Assembly: GCA_027056525.1 (NCBI GenBank)
Contig: JALUKO010000109.1
Location: forward strand, 1-13,101
Direction: 5' to 3'
From: Helicobacteraceae bacterium
GTDB taxonomy: Bacteria > Campylobacterota > Campylobacteria > Campylobacterales > Sulfurimonadaceae
Length of the DNA stretch: 13,101 nucleotides
Below, one piece after another: positions 1 through 7,453 of the stretch. The notes under the pieces were generated by a model. That model had not been told where the DNA came from. It worked only from the letters and a program-made list of their open reading frames with translations, and searched no databases. Position 1 is the first letter of the stretch, and each line of letters opens with the position of its first letter. The translations under genes were made by a program, and so were the position numbers.

Positions 1-534
1 CACCTTCTCTTTTTTTTCATCAAGTGCAAAATCTGAAAATTTAGCTCCAGAAGATTGTGAGAGCCAGTTTTGCTTGTGCTTTTTCATATCATATGAGATG
101 ATATCACCGCTAAGCAGAGCTAAAAGCAATGTGTTGTCATTTAAAAATTTTGCTTTTGCTATAGAAAGATAGTCTTGATATGAAATGATCTGTTTCATCT
201 CTTTGCCATTATAGATATGCACTCTTGCATACCCCTGTTGGTCTTGAGAAAGTAAAAGAACTTTTCCGTGAAGCACATCAACAGAGAAAATTTTTGAATA
301 TACAAGATCTCCCATAAAATCAGGAATTTTCTCTACTTTGATCCGCTCAATTATTTTTTTTGTTTGCACATCAAAAACATCAACTTCACCCGAAGAAGTT
401 GCAGCATAAAGCTTATTGTCACTTAACACAAGATCATTAACTCCGCCAAATGCTTCATAATGTGCACTCGGAGCCTGAATACCAAGAGCAAACAGTGAAT
501 AAACTGAGAGTAGTAAACTTAACATAAACTTCAT
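1..534 (-). CDS. napL: NapL, nitrate reductase accessory protein with WD40-like propeller, partial (3' end outside window)
   Basis: Reads open from ATG at 534 to the window edge, giving 178 codons without a stop. The protein starts with a Sec-type signal peptide (MKFMLSLLLSVYSLFALG), so it should be periplasmic. Repeating beta-rich units follow (around residues 33-62, 80-117 and 128-160), each of the 'LYAATSSGEVDVFD' or 'LLLALLSGDIISYD' type, as in WD40/PQQ-like propellers. In Campylobacterota nap operons the gene after napF is napL, an accessory protein needed for full NapA activity whose exact role is unclear. The ATG overlaps the napF stop as ATGA and has a GAGG ribosome site inside napF, so the two are translationally coupled. 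napD is the expected next gene, outside the window. The name rests on position plus propeller character; the periplasmic propeller itself is clear. Confidence 0.85.
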   Translation of the reverse strand, partial: MKFMLSLLLSVYSLFALGIQAPSAHYEAFGGVNDLVLSDNKLYAATSSGEVDVFDVQTKKIIERIKVEKIPDFMGDLVYSKIFSVDVLHGKVLLLSQDQQGYARVHIYNGKEMKQIISYQDYLSIAKAKFLNDNTLLLALLSGDIISYDMKKHKQNWLSQSSGAKFSDFALDEKKEKV

Positions 535-1034
535 TGTAAAACCTCTATTTTAATGGCAGATGTTGGACACCTGCTTATACAAAACCCACACGCTGTACAT
601 TTGTTTTCATCTATGCTTGGCATAAACATAGCCTTAAAATCTATGGCATCTTCCAAACATGGATCCTTGCAAGAAAAGCACATTGTAGCATTCCAGCTTA
701 CACATTCCTTTGTATTGATACTTATTTTAGCATTAATATCTCTTTTATGCTCTAGATCAAGAACGCCAAATTCACATACTTTTGCACACTCATCACAAAA
801 AGTACATCCGGATCTTGAGAGATCCAAATAGGGCGTGGCATCCTTGGCAATTTTTATGATTTCTTCTTCACAAACAGTGGCGCATTTTCCTTCACATTTA
901 CTACACTCATTATGAAAAAGAGATTCTTCCATATAATATGGCGGTCTTAATATAATAATGCTCTCTTGGCTTTTACTGTTTTTTTTCCCAGTAATAGATG
1001 AAGCCAGAGAGCTAAAAAGCTCTCTTCTCTTCAT
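531..1034 (-). CDS. napF: NapF, ferredoxin-type nap accessory protein
   Basis: 167-residue cysteine-rich iron-sulfur protein with four cysteine groups: C44/C47/C51/C55, C77/C80/C83/C87, an atypical C111-x7-C119-x2-C122-x3-C126, and C146/C149/C152/C156 followed by Pro. The N-terminus (MKRRELFSSLASSITGKK) has RR but no following hydrophobic stretch, so it is probably cytoplasmic rather than Tat-exported. NapF is known to bind the NapA precursor in the cytoplasm and to help load its iron-sulfur cluster; in Campylobacterota an electron-transfer role has also been proposed. Its ATG lies 3 bp after the napB stop, and its TGA overlaps the napL ATG. I see no strong ribosome site, so it probably depends on coupling to napB translation. 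Confidence 0.92.
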   Translation of the reverse strand: MKRRELFSSLASSITGKKNSKSQESIIILRPPYYMEESLFHNECSKCEGKCATVCEEEIIKIAKDATPYLDLSRSGCTFCDECAKVCEFGVLDLEHKRDINAKISINTKECVSWNATMCFSCKDPCLEDAIDFKAMFMPSIDENKCTACGFCISRCPTSAIKIEVLQ

Positions 1035-1037
1035 TGC

Positions 1038-1751
1038 TTAGTGATGTGTCCAAGGACTTACACCAGCAGGTGAATCTGCATTTTTAATATCTTCTGCAGT
1101 TACTTTAGCGGCACTACCTTTAATAGTGTCAAGTTCATCAGTGAACGCTTCTCCACTCCATCGTGATCTTTCAGCGCCATCTGGAGCTATATAAGCAGCT
1201 TCAAATGTGTTTTCAACCGCAAGATTACCTTGAGATTGAGGAGCATGACATTGTGAACAGTTAAATCTAGCACCTTGAAGGTGGGAAGTTTCTTTAATAG
1301 ATACTTCATTTTTATAGTTATCAATACTTTTTTCAAACTTTTTACCATCAAACTTATGTTGTGGTCTAAAGTTTGTAAAGTGAGAAACCGGAATCGGTGT
1401 CGCACCTACAGAACTGGCAGCATCAGGCATATGGCAACCAACACATTGGTTAGCACCGATCTTAATCGGAAGCATACCCTCTGTAGAGTGTGGGATCATA
1501 GGCGGAGCATCTTGAAAAGCTCTTTTGAACTTCTGGCTCGTACCCGGATCAGCATTGACATATTCTGTTTTTGCTGCTGCTGTATCAACTTCTTGATAAA
1601 GGTCAGTCTTTCTTAACCCTAAAGACTCCTCAGATATAGTTGGTGCTATTTTCGCTTCTTTTGCCGGTGTTGCAGAAGTAGCTTCGCCACAACCAACAAT
1701 TAGTAGTGCCGCAGCAGCTAAACCAATTGTTATTTTACTTATTGTTTTCAT
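1038..1751 (-). CDS. napB: NapB, dihaem cytochrome c subunit of periplasmic nitrate reductase
   Basis: 237-residue periplasmic electron-transfer subunit that passes electrons to NapA. Two haem c motifs are visible, CVGCH at 103-107 and CSQCH at 165-169, with family-typical context: 'MIPHSTEG' before the first (H88) and 'PVSHFTNF' (H124), which supply likely distal axial histidines. The start chosen is the ATG at 1751, because GGGAGAG (1756-1762) sits 4 nt upstream. A longer ATG at 1772 would overlap napH and add seven charged residues ahead of the signal peptide. The signal sequence ends in LIVG-C21, a plausible lipobox, so this NapB may be lipid-anchored; a Gly/Ala/Thr-rich linker follows. 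It starts 1 bp after the napH stop and ends 3 bp before napF. Confidence 0.95.
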   Translation of the reverse strand: MKTISKITIGLAAAALLIVGCGEATSATPAKEAKIAPTISEESLGLRKTDLYQEVDTAAAKTEYVNADPGTSQKFKRAFQDAPPMIPHSTEGMLPIKIGANQCVGCHMPDAASSVGATPIPVSHFTNFRPQHKFDGKKFEKSIDNYKNEVSIKETSHLQGARFNCSQCHAPQSQGNLAVENTFEAAYIAPDGAERSRWSGEAFTDELDTIKGSAAKVTAEDIKNADSPAGVSPWTHH

Positions 1752-1752
1752 T

Positions 1753-2580
1753 TTACTCTCCCGTTTTTTCATTATCTGCTAATTTTCTGATTGAAAAACC
1801 CAAAGCATCATCATCACATACTTCTATACATCTTGCACAGTTTGTGCATTCTCCAGATAGTACAGGTAAACTTTCTTTACCGATCATATGCAATACTTGA
1901 CGCTCAGGACAAACAGTTTTACATTTCATACACAAAGTACAATTCTCTTCTGAGTGATGCACCCTGATGAGACTAAATTTACCTATAAGTGAATAAAACC
2001 CGCCAAGTGGACATACATGACCACACCAGCCGTTTTTTAAAACAAATAGGTCAAAAAGAAAAATGATAAGCATTGCTGCCCAACCAAAACCTAAACCAAA
2101 TACAATACCTCTGTGAACCATAGATATAGGACTGATAAACTCAAATGCCGTTATACCCATGATTGCAGATATAATCAGACTCAGAGCTAATATCCAGTAT
2201 CTCATATTTCTTGATGCCGGCTGTTTATTTTGAACCCGGTCAATCTCCAGTTTTCTTCTTAGATAATTTGCCGCATCTGTTATCATGTTTATAGGGCATA
2301 CCCAACTACAAAAGGCGCGACCGCCTATAAGTAGATAAAACACAGTGATAACTGCCACCCCAATAAGCAAATCAGTTGCCAGTGCCGCACCTGCTGCTAA
2401 CATTTGCAGCGCCGCATACGGATCACTCATCGGTACAAAGTCTAAAAATCTAGATGAACTCAAATTTCCCATAAGGATAGTCCATCCCCAAGCATTTGCT
2501 CCAAAGTATAGCAACAGCAAAGAGATCTGGGTAAATCTTCTTAAAATCAGGTATCGGTAATTATTCCAAAGAGTACTCAT
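1753..2580 (-). CDS. napH: NapH, membrane quinol dehydrogenase iron-sulfur subunit
   Basis: 275-residue polytopic membrane protein with about four transmembrane helices (roughly 18-37, 70-88, 128-150, 160-182). It has the NapH hallmark pair of C-x3-CP motifs, CSWVCP at 91-96 and CGHVCP at 186-191. Two C-terminal 4Fe-4S sites follow: C214/C217/C220/C224-Pro and C245/C248/C251/C255. With NapG it forms the menaquinol dehydrogenase that feeds the periplasmic reductase. No napC is present in the window, so NapGH is the visible electron-entry route, as usual in Campylobacterota. The start codon shares one base with the napG stop (TAATG), indicating tight translational coupling. Length and motif order are normal. 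Confidence 0.96.
   Translation of the reverse strand: MSTLWNNYRYLILRRFTQISLLLLYFGANAWGWTILMGNLSSSRFLDFVPMSDPYAALQMLAAGAALATDLLIGVAVITVFYLLIGGRAFCSWVCPINMITDAANYLRRKLEIDRVQNKQPASRNMRYWILALSLIISAIMGITAFEFISPISMVHRGIVFGLGFGWAAMLIIFLFDLFVLKNGWCGHVCPLGGFYSLIGKFSLIRVHHSEENCTLCMKCKTVCPERQVLHMIGKESLPVLSGECTNCARCIEVCDDDALGFSIRKLADNEKTGE
1756..1762 (-). promoter_or_regulatory. Ribosome binding site deciding the napB start
   Basis: GGGAGAG lies inside the last napH codons, 4 nt before the ATG at 1751. It favours this ATG over the one at 1772, which has no comparable site. Confidence 0.6.
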
Positions 2581-3398
2581 TAGTATAAATCCTCCAAGCC
2601 GTCATTTAAAGAGTCCACAGCACTCTTTTTACTAATTTCGGTGGTTGTTTTAATCTCAGAAGCATTTTCTAAACGCTTCTCATCATCTTTATCCCAACCC
2701 TTAATATAGTAATCACCCGCTCTTCCTTGTGCAACTTCTCTTGGAAGTACAAATATTGCCGGTTTTTCTGTTACACATGCTCTTTCACAAAGACCACAGC
2801 CAGTACAAGCATCACTATGAACAACCGGTTTTAAAAACGCATGTTTTCCGGTGCGCTCATTTTTTGAATACTCGATCGTTATCGCTTCTCCCAAAATAGG
2901 ACAGGCTCTATAACATGCATCACATTGAATACCCCAAAAAGCTATACAACTTTCACTATCGATGACAGCAAGACCCATATCAGCTATCTTTATATCTAGC
3001 TTACCATCGGTTGTTACACTTGCTTCATCGAGCGCACCTGTCGGACATACAGGTACACACGGAATATCTGGACACATATAACAAGGGATATCTCTAGGAA
3101 TAAAATATGGTGTTCCTAGAGGTTTGTTATCACCTGGTTTGGCAAGTAATAGTGTATCGTAAGGACATGCTTCAACGCATAGTCCACACTTGATACAAGT
3201 ACGCAAAAAATCATCTTCTTTTATGGCTCCCGGCGGACGAAGTAAAAGTTGAGAGGCCGTGACCTCATCAACATACGCACTCCATACAAAACCACCCAGT
3301 GTCACAAGACCGACACCTCGCGCCATATTAAGGATAAATTTTCTTCTATCACTTAATGGTTGTTTTTTCTTTTTTGTTTCAGGTCTGTTTTCGCTCAA
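2580..3398 (-). CDS. napG: NapG, Tat-exported tetra-4Fe-4S ferredoxin of the nap quinol dehydrogenase
   Basis: 272 residues. It begins with a twin-arginine signal (SDRRKFIL, residues 16-23, then a hydrophobic stretch), so it is exported folded to the periplasmic side, where it partners NapH. Four iron-sulfur sites are visible: C68/C71/C74/C78, C106/C109/C114/C118, C151-x7-C159/C162/C166 and C198/C201/C204/C208. The start is a TTG at 3398: no ATG or GTG lies upstream in frame back to the napA stop, and the next ATG (codon 25) would remove the Tat motif. A GGGAAG ribosome site at 3406-3411 supports the TTG. The gap to napA is 29 bp. The roughly 60-residue tail after the last cluster is polar, Lys/Glu-rich. 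Confidence 0.96.
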   Translation of the reverse strand: MSENRPETKKKKQPLSDRRKFILNMARGVGLVTLGGFVWSAYVDEVTASQLLLRPPGAIKEDDFLRTCIKCGLCVEACPYDTLLLAKPGDNKPLGTPYFIPRDIPCYMCPDIPCVPVCPTGALDEASVTTDGKLDIKIADMGLAVIDSESCIAFWGIQCDACYRACPILGEAITIEYSKNERTGKHAFLKPVVHSDACTGCGLCERACVTEKPAIFVLPREVAQGRAGDYYIKGWDKDDEKRLENASEIKTTTEISKKSAVDSLNDGLEDLY

Positions 3399-3405
3399 AA
3401 CGATA

Positions 3406-3411
3406 CTTCCC
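3406..3411 (-). promoter_or_regulatory. Ribosome binding site supporting the TTG start of napG
   Basis: GGGAAG, 7 nt before the TTG at 3398. It lies in the 29-bp napA-napG gap and supports the non-ATG start. Confidence 0.55.
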
Positions 3412-3427
3412 TTTTCCTTTAAATTTG

Positions 3428-6247
3428 TTACGCTTTATAAATTTTCACAGCACATTTTTTATAGTCTGTTTGTTTTGACATAGGACATGTCGCATCTAAA
3501 CATACTTTGTTGATGAATACTTTTTCATCAAACCATGGAACAAACACAAGTCCACGTGCCGGTCTATTTCTACCGCGAGTCTCAACTCTTGCTTTTACTC
3601 TACCACGACGAGATTCAACCCAGCATAATCCACCTTGTTTTAGGCCTTTGTCTTTTGCATCTTGTGGATGCATGTAACATAATGCTTCTGGAACCGCACG
3701 GTATAGCTCAGGTACACGCATTGTCATAGTTCCTGAGTGCCAGTGTTCTAGTACACGACCTGTACATAACCAAGTGTCATACTCAGCATCCGGCATTTCC
3801 GGTGGATCCATGTATGGGCGAGCAAATATTTTGGCTTTGTTTGGTAAGCCTTTTTTCTTGCTTGTTTTATCTTTACCGGTTAATGTACCGCTTTGGAGTG
3901 CTTTTGCAAGAGTACCGTAGAATGCAAATTCACCAGTTTCACCATTATTTGTAGCTTTTGCTGCATATGGATCATATTTTGCGTTAAATCTCCATCCGGT
4001 TTCTTTACCGTCAACAACCGGCCATTTAAGACCACGAACTTTATGGTAAATATTAAACGGCGCAAGGTCATGACCGTGCCCACGAGTAAAAGAAGCATAC
4101 TCTTCCCATAGATATTTTTGGATGAAGAAACCATACCCTTTAAATACTTTACCGTCTGAACCGACAACATTTCTACTGTCACCATACCCTTCAGAGTTAT
4201 CGTAACCCGCTTGGATAGGATCATTTTGATCAAGCTTGTATGCTTTTGCAATTTTATTTGCAAAAAGGATCTCATACATCGTAGTATCTTCATCATAGCC
4301 CATCGCTTTTGCTTTGTCAATAACACTTGGAAGCGCTTTTTTTCTTGGACCGGATGGTGCATATGCGCCCCATAGATCTTTTACGGTAAATCTTTTTGAA
4401 AGCTCAACCCATTGCCAGGTATCACTCATAGAGTCACCTACAGGAAGTACCTGTTGTCTCCAGTGTTGTGTACGACGTTCAGCATTACCGTATGCTCCCC
4501 ATTTTTCATAGATCATAGCAGAAGGTAAGATAAGGTCTGAAACTTTTGCAGAGATACCAGGGTATCCATCAGAAGTTACAATGAAGTTATCCATTTCACG
4601 AGCTGCTTTGATCCAGTGAGTTGCACTTGCTGAATCTTGGTAAGGATTACAAACATTTACCCATGCAAACTTGATGAGACCATCCTCGATGTCTCGATGG
4701 ATTTTCATAATGTGCTGTTTACCAACACCATTGAGAGTTCCTTCTGGGATCATCCACTTTTTCTCGGCAATTTTTCTGTGTTTAGGGTTTTTAACCATCA
4801 TATCAGCCGGAAGTCTGTGTGTAAACGTACCAACTTCACGAGCTGTACCACAAGCTGATGGTTGACCTGTAAGTGAGAAAGCACCTGAACCCGGTCTTGC
4901 TTGTTTGTTAAGCATAAAGTGAACATTATATGAGAGTGTATTTGTCCAAGTACCACGTGTATGTTGGTTCATACCCATAGTCCAGAAACTTACAACTTTT
5001 CTGTTTTTCTCTACATACAGATCAGCCAATGCCTGAAGTTTTTCTTTGAAGCTTTCAATAGACTCATCAGGATTACCTTTAGAGATTTTTGCTACATAAT
5101 CAAGAGTATACGGCTCTAATGATTTTTTATACTCTTCAAAAGAGATCTCCCAGTGACCAAGTGTACCGGCAGTGTGCTTCATAGTATCACCGGCTTTGTA
5201 GCCATATGGCGCAAGAGCAGGAGCTTCTTTTTCTGAAACAACTTTACTCATCTCTTTGTTGATAGTTTCCATCTCTTTAGCCGAGTATTTACCCTCTTTT
5301 AAAGATTTTTCACCGGCTCTTCTCATACCATAACCGATATTTACCGGTCCAGCTGCAAAGACGATGTGCTTCTTGAGGAAATCCCAGTCAATAGCTTCTG
5401 GATGGTTGTAAACAATTTCACGTGCCAAGTAATTCCATATAGCCATGTCTGTATTTGGAGAGAAAATAATCTCAATATCTGCCAAGTCAGAAGTTCTGTG
5501 TGTATATGTTTGAATAGATACAACCTTTACACGTTCAGGATCTGAAAGTTTTCTATCTGTAACACGTGACCAAAGGATCGGGTGCATCTCTGCCATATTT
5601 GATCCCCAAGCTACAACGGTATCCGTAAGCTCAATATCATCGTAACAACCAGAAGGTTCATCTACACCAAATGTTTGATAAAAACCAACAACTGCTGATG
5701 CCATACAGTGACGAGCATTTGGATCAATTGCGTTTGAGCGGAATCCCGCTTTCATCATTTTTTGGGCTGCATAACCTTCCATAACAGTATATTGTCCGGA
5801 TGCAAATACACCTACACCCTCAGGTCCGCTTTCTTTGAGTGCTTTTTTGATGTGAACTTCCATCTCATCAAAAGCTCTTTTCCATGAAACCGGAGCAAAC
5901 TTACCCTTTTTATCAAAGTTTCCATTAGCATCAACTCTTAGTAGAGGTTGAGTGAGTCTGTCCGCACCATACATGATTTTTGCATTAAAGTAACCTTTAA
6001 TACAGTTAAGTCCTCTATTTACTGGAGCTGCAGGGTCTCCTTTAACAGCAACAATTTTGCCGTTTTTCGTTGCCATCATAATACCACAACCGGTACCACA
6101 AAAACGACATGCTGCTTTGTCCCATCTCCAGCCGCCTTCAGCTGTATTAGCCGCTGCTTCGAGCTCCGATGGTACACTCATACCTATCGCTGCTGCTGCA
6201 GATGCTGCCGCTGAACTTTTAAGAAATTCTCTTCTTGAAAGTGACAT
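3428..6247 (-). CDS. napA: NapA, catalytic molybdenum subunit of periplasmic nitrate reductase
   Basis: 939-residue molybdoenzyme of the DMSO-reductase family that reduces nitrate to nitrite in the periplasm. The N-terminus has a Tat signal (SRREFLK at 4-10, then an Ala-rich hydrophobic segment), needed for export of the folded enzyme with its bis-MGD cofactor. The 4Fe-4S site is C47/C50/C54 plus C82 in 'NRGLNCIKGYF'. The Mo ligand is C181 in 'DPNARHCMASA', the NapA-type sequence. It is about 110 residues longer than the E. coli protein, which is normal for Campylobacterota. An AGGAG ribosome site lies at 6253-6257. It is the first gene of the operon, with the control region at 6248-6439. Confidence 0.98.
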   Translation of the reverse strand: MSLSRREFLKSSAAASAAAAIGMSVPSELEAAANTAEGGWRWDKAACRFCGTGCGIMMATKNGKIVAVKGDPAAPVNRGLNCIKGYFNAKIMYGADRLTQPLLRVDANGNFDKKGKFAPVSWKRAFDEMEVHIKKALKESGPEGVGVFASGQYTVMEGYAAQKMMKAGFRSNAIDPNARHCMASAVVGFYQTFGVDEPSGCYDDIELTDTVVAWGSNMAEMHPILWSRVTDRKLSDPERVKVVSIQTYTHRTSDLADIEIIFSPNTDMAIWNYLAREIVYNHPEAIDWDFLKKHIVFAAGPVNIGYGMRRAGEKSLKEGKYSAKEMETINKEMSKVVSEKEAPALAPYGYKAGDTMKHTAGTLGHWEISFEEYKKSLEPYTLDYVAKISKGNPDESIESFKEKLQALADLYVEKNRKVVSFWTMGMNQHTRGTWTNTLSYNVHFMLNKQARPGSGAFSLTGQPSACGTAREVGTFTHRLPADMMVKNPKHRKIAEKKWMIPEGTLNGVGKQHIMKIHRDIEDGLIKFAWVNVCNPYQDSASATHWIKAAREMDNFIVTSDGYPGISAKVSDLILPSAMIYEKWGAYGNAERRTQHWRQQVLPVGDSMSDTWQWVELSKRFTVKDLWGAYAPSGPRKKALPSVIDKAKAMGYDEDTTMYEILFANKIAKAYKLDQNDPIQAGYDNSEGYGDSRNVVGSDGKVFKGYGFFIQKYLWEEYASFTRGHGHDLAPFNIYHKVRGLKWPVVDGKETGWRFNAKYDPYAAKATNNGETGEFAFYGTLAKALQSGTLTGKDKTSKKKGLPNKAKIFARPYMDPPEMPDAEYDTWLCTGRVLEHWHSGTMTMRVPELYRAVPEALCYMHPQDAKDKGLKQGGLCWVESRRGRVKARVETRGRNRPARGLVFVPWFDEKVFINKVCLDATCPMSKQTDYKKCAVKIYKA

Positions 6248-6312
6248 ATTTTCTCCTATTTGATAATTTTTGAAAAAGGAAGCAATTTCAAAAACTGCTA
6301 TTTTTCAACTTT

Positions 6313-6330
6313 GTTAAGGTGTCCATTAAC
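6313..6330. repeat. Inverted repeat GTTAA-N8-TTAAC at the predicted nap transcript start
   Basis: GTTAA (6313-6317) and TTAAC (6326-6330) are perfect 5-bp arms around an 8-bp spacer, immediately downstream of the predicted nap transcription start near 6331. The half-sites resemble those of the Campylobacter NssR box (TTAAC-N4-GTTAA, from memory) but face the other way. It could be an operator or chance in AT-rich DNA. Confidence 0.3.
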
Positions 6331-6343
6331 GGTTTATATACTA
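6331..6343 (-). promoter_or_regulatory. Predicted nap operon promoter (-10 hexamer and transcript start)
   Basis: On the minus strand TAGTAT (6343 to 6338) matches TATAAT at four of six positions. A transcript start near 6331 places the centre of the TTGAC-N4-GTCAA box at -41.5, the classical class II activator spacing. This would give an 84-nt untranslated leader before napA. TATATA at 6335-6340 is an alternative -10, placing the box near -44.5. No good -35 hexamer is seen, as expected for an activator-dependent promoter. Confidence 0.5.
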
Positions 6344-6359
6344 TCACTTTGAAGTAACA

Positions 6360-6385
6360 AAATCTTTGACTTATGTCAAAGATTT
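6360..6385. promoter_or_regulatory. FNR/Crp-family box TTGAC-ttat-GTCAA within a perfect 11-bp inverted repeat, upstream of nap
   Basis: The arms 6360-6370 and 6375-6385 are exact reverse complements around the 4-bp centre TTAT. The core 14-mer at 6366-6379 is TTGAC-N4-GTCAA, one base per half-site from the FNR consensus TTGAT-N4-ATCAA. It lies between the sensor gene and napA, and a Crp/Fnr regulator is encoded about 1.1 kb upstream. The same 11-bp hairpin could also act in RNA as a weak end for the sensor transcript, but no T-tract follows it on the minus strand, so a binding site is the better reading. Confidence 0.65.
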
Positions 6386-6439
6386 AAATAATTTTATTAA
6401 GATTAGTTTTATTTATATAAGATGTAGATTTTTGTAGCA

Positions 6440-7453
6440 CTAAGTGGTTGTGTCTTGACATGATTTTGTAAGTTTCTCAAGTTCCTCTTTTAGGTTTTGC
6501 AACCTTTTTGTTGAGTTTATAAGATCTTCTGTAGATTCTATGACAATATCTTCACTGTTATTAAGATGTTTTGAGATCATAGAAGTGTCTTTAAGCTCAT
6601 TCAAAATAGTGTCAAATTCATCTGTGAGCTCTTCTAGTTTTTGTGATGCCTGTTGAGACTGCAGTAACGCCTCACTGGAGTAATCAACAGCAGAGTTTAT
6701 CTTTTGGATAAAACAGTTGATCGTATCACTCACTTCAACGATTTCAACTTCAACTTCACCTTCCTCTTCTATTTTGATGGGTTCTAGTTTATTTCCATTA
6801 TTACTGACAAGTTTTTTAGAATATTGCATAAACTCATCTACATGTGATTCTATGGTTCTGAGTTGAAGCAGGGCATAAATAAAAACAAGCAAAAGAGTAA
6901 ATCCCGAAGCATACTGAAACATTTTTATAAAGTTTGTTTTTTCTTCACTGTAGTCTGTGTACATGGTTACAAGCTTATCTACTTCATCAAGTAAGATTGT
7001 ATTTTCTTTATATATTTTAGTGACTATATTTTCAAGTTCAGCTTTTCTGTTGACCCCTGAGTTGGTAAAGATTTTAAAGTTTTGGATATCTTCATAAAAT
7101 TTTTCCCATTTTTTATTTACTTCTAGAAGTTGTTGAGAGATTTTATGAGTTGGAACTGAAGGGATCTCTTTATCTTGAGAACCGTGTCTTAGGATGTTTA
7201 AGCCTCTTATGAATTCATCTACGGCAGAGTTGAGTTCGTAAAAGTCTTTATTGTTTGTATAGTGGATATAAAAAATATTTTTTGCTATTTTTTGCGTAAG
7301 CATTCTTTGTTTCCCAACAATGTTGACAACCAAGGCATCTTTTGTATTTTGTTTGTTTAGATATATTGTTGTTGTAATGACACTTAACATTAAGAGGATC
7401 AAGATGGAGCCGAGAAGTTTTATTTTGGTACGTATTTTATTTGGTTTTTTCAT
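6440..7453 (-). CDS. Membrane sensor with NarX/PilJ-type nitrate-sensing ectodomain, no recognisable output domain
   Basis: 337 residues. One membrane helix at about 12-32, a helical periplasmic domain at 33-179, and a second helix at about 182-198. Just after the first helix is the P-box-like sequence 'NIVGKQRMLTQKIAKN' (44-59). Its G-x-x-R-M core matches the nitrate-binding P-box of NarX (GSLRM) and of the PilJ N-terminal family; R50 would correspond to the nitrate-contacting arginine. After the second helix comes a HAMP-like stretch (about 199-250, with 'EEEGEVEVEIVEVSDTINCFI') and then coiled coil to the end. I find no histidine kinase H-box or ATPase motifs, no methyl-accepting hairpin and no GGDEF/EAL. 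The start overlaps the stop of the Crp/Fnr gene (TAATG), and the gene ends 192 bp before napA. Nitrate/nitrite sensing is inferred from the P-box and context. Confidence 0.8.
   Translation of the reverse strand: MKKPNKIRTKIKLLGSILILLMLSVITTTIYLNKQNTKDALVVNIVGKQRMLTQKIAKNIFYIHYTNNKDFYELNSAVDEFIRGLNILRHGSQDKEIPSVPTHKISQQLLEVNKKWEKFYEDIQNFKIFTNSGVNRKAELENIVTKIYKENTILLDEVDKLVTMYTDYSEEKTNFIKMFQYASGFTLLLVFIYALLQLRTIESHVDEFMQYSKKLVSNNGNKLEPIKIEEEGEVEVEIVEVSDTINCFIQKINSAVDYSSEALLQSQQASQKLEELTDEFDTILNELKDTSMISKHLNNSEDIVIESTEDLINSTKRLQNLKEELEKLTKSCQDTTT

Noticed and set aside
553..831. Plus-strand reading frame opposite napF
   Set aside because: Antisense to a well-supported iron-sulfur protein gene; no ribosome site or family resemblance.
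3880..4362. Long alternative-frame reading frame inside napA
   Set aside because: Overlaps the middle of a clear, full-length NapA, shows low-complexity Lys/Met/Leu composition and no recognisable domain; a frame shadow of napA.
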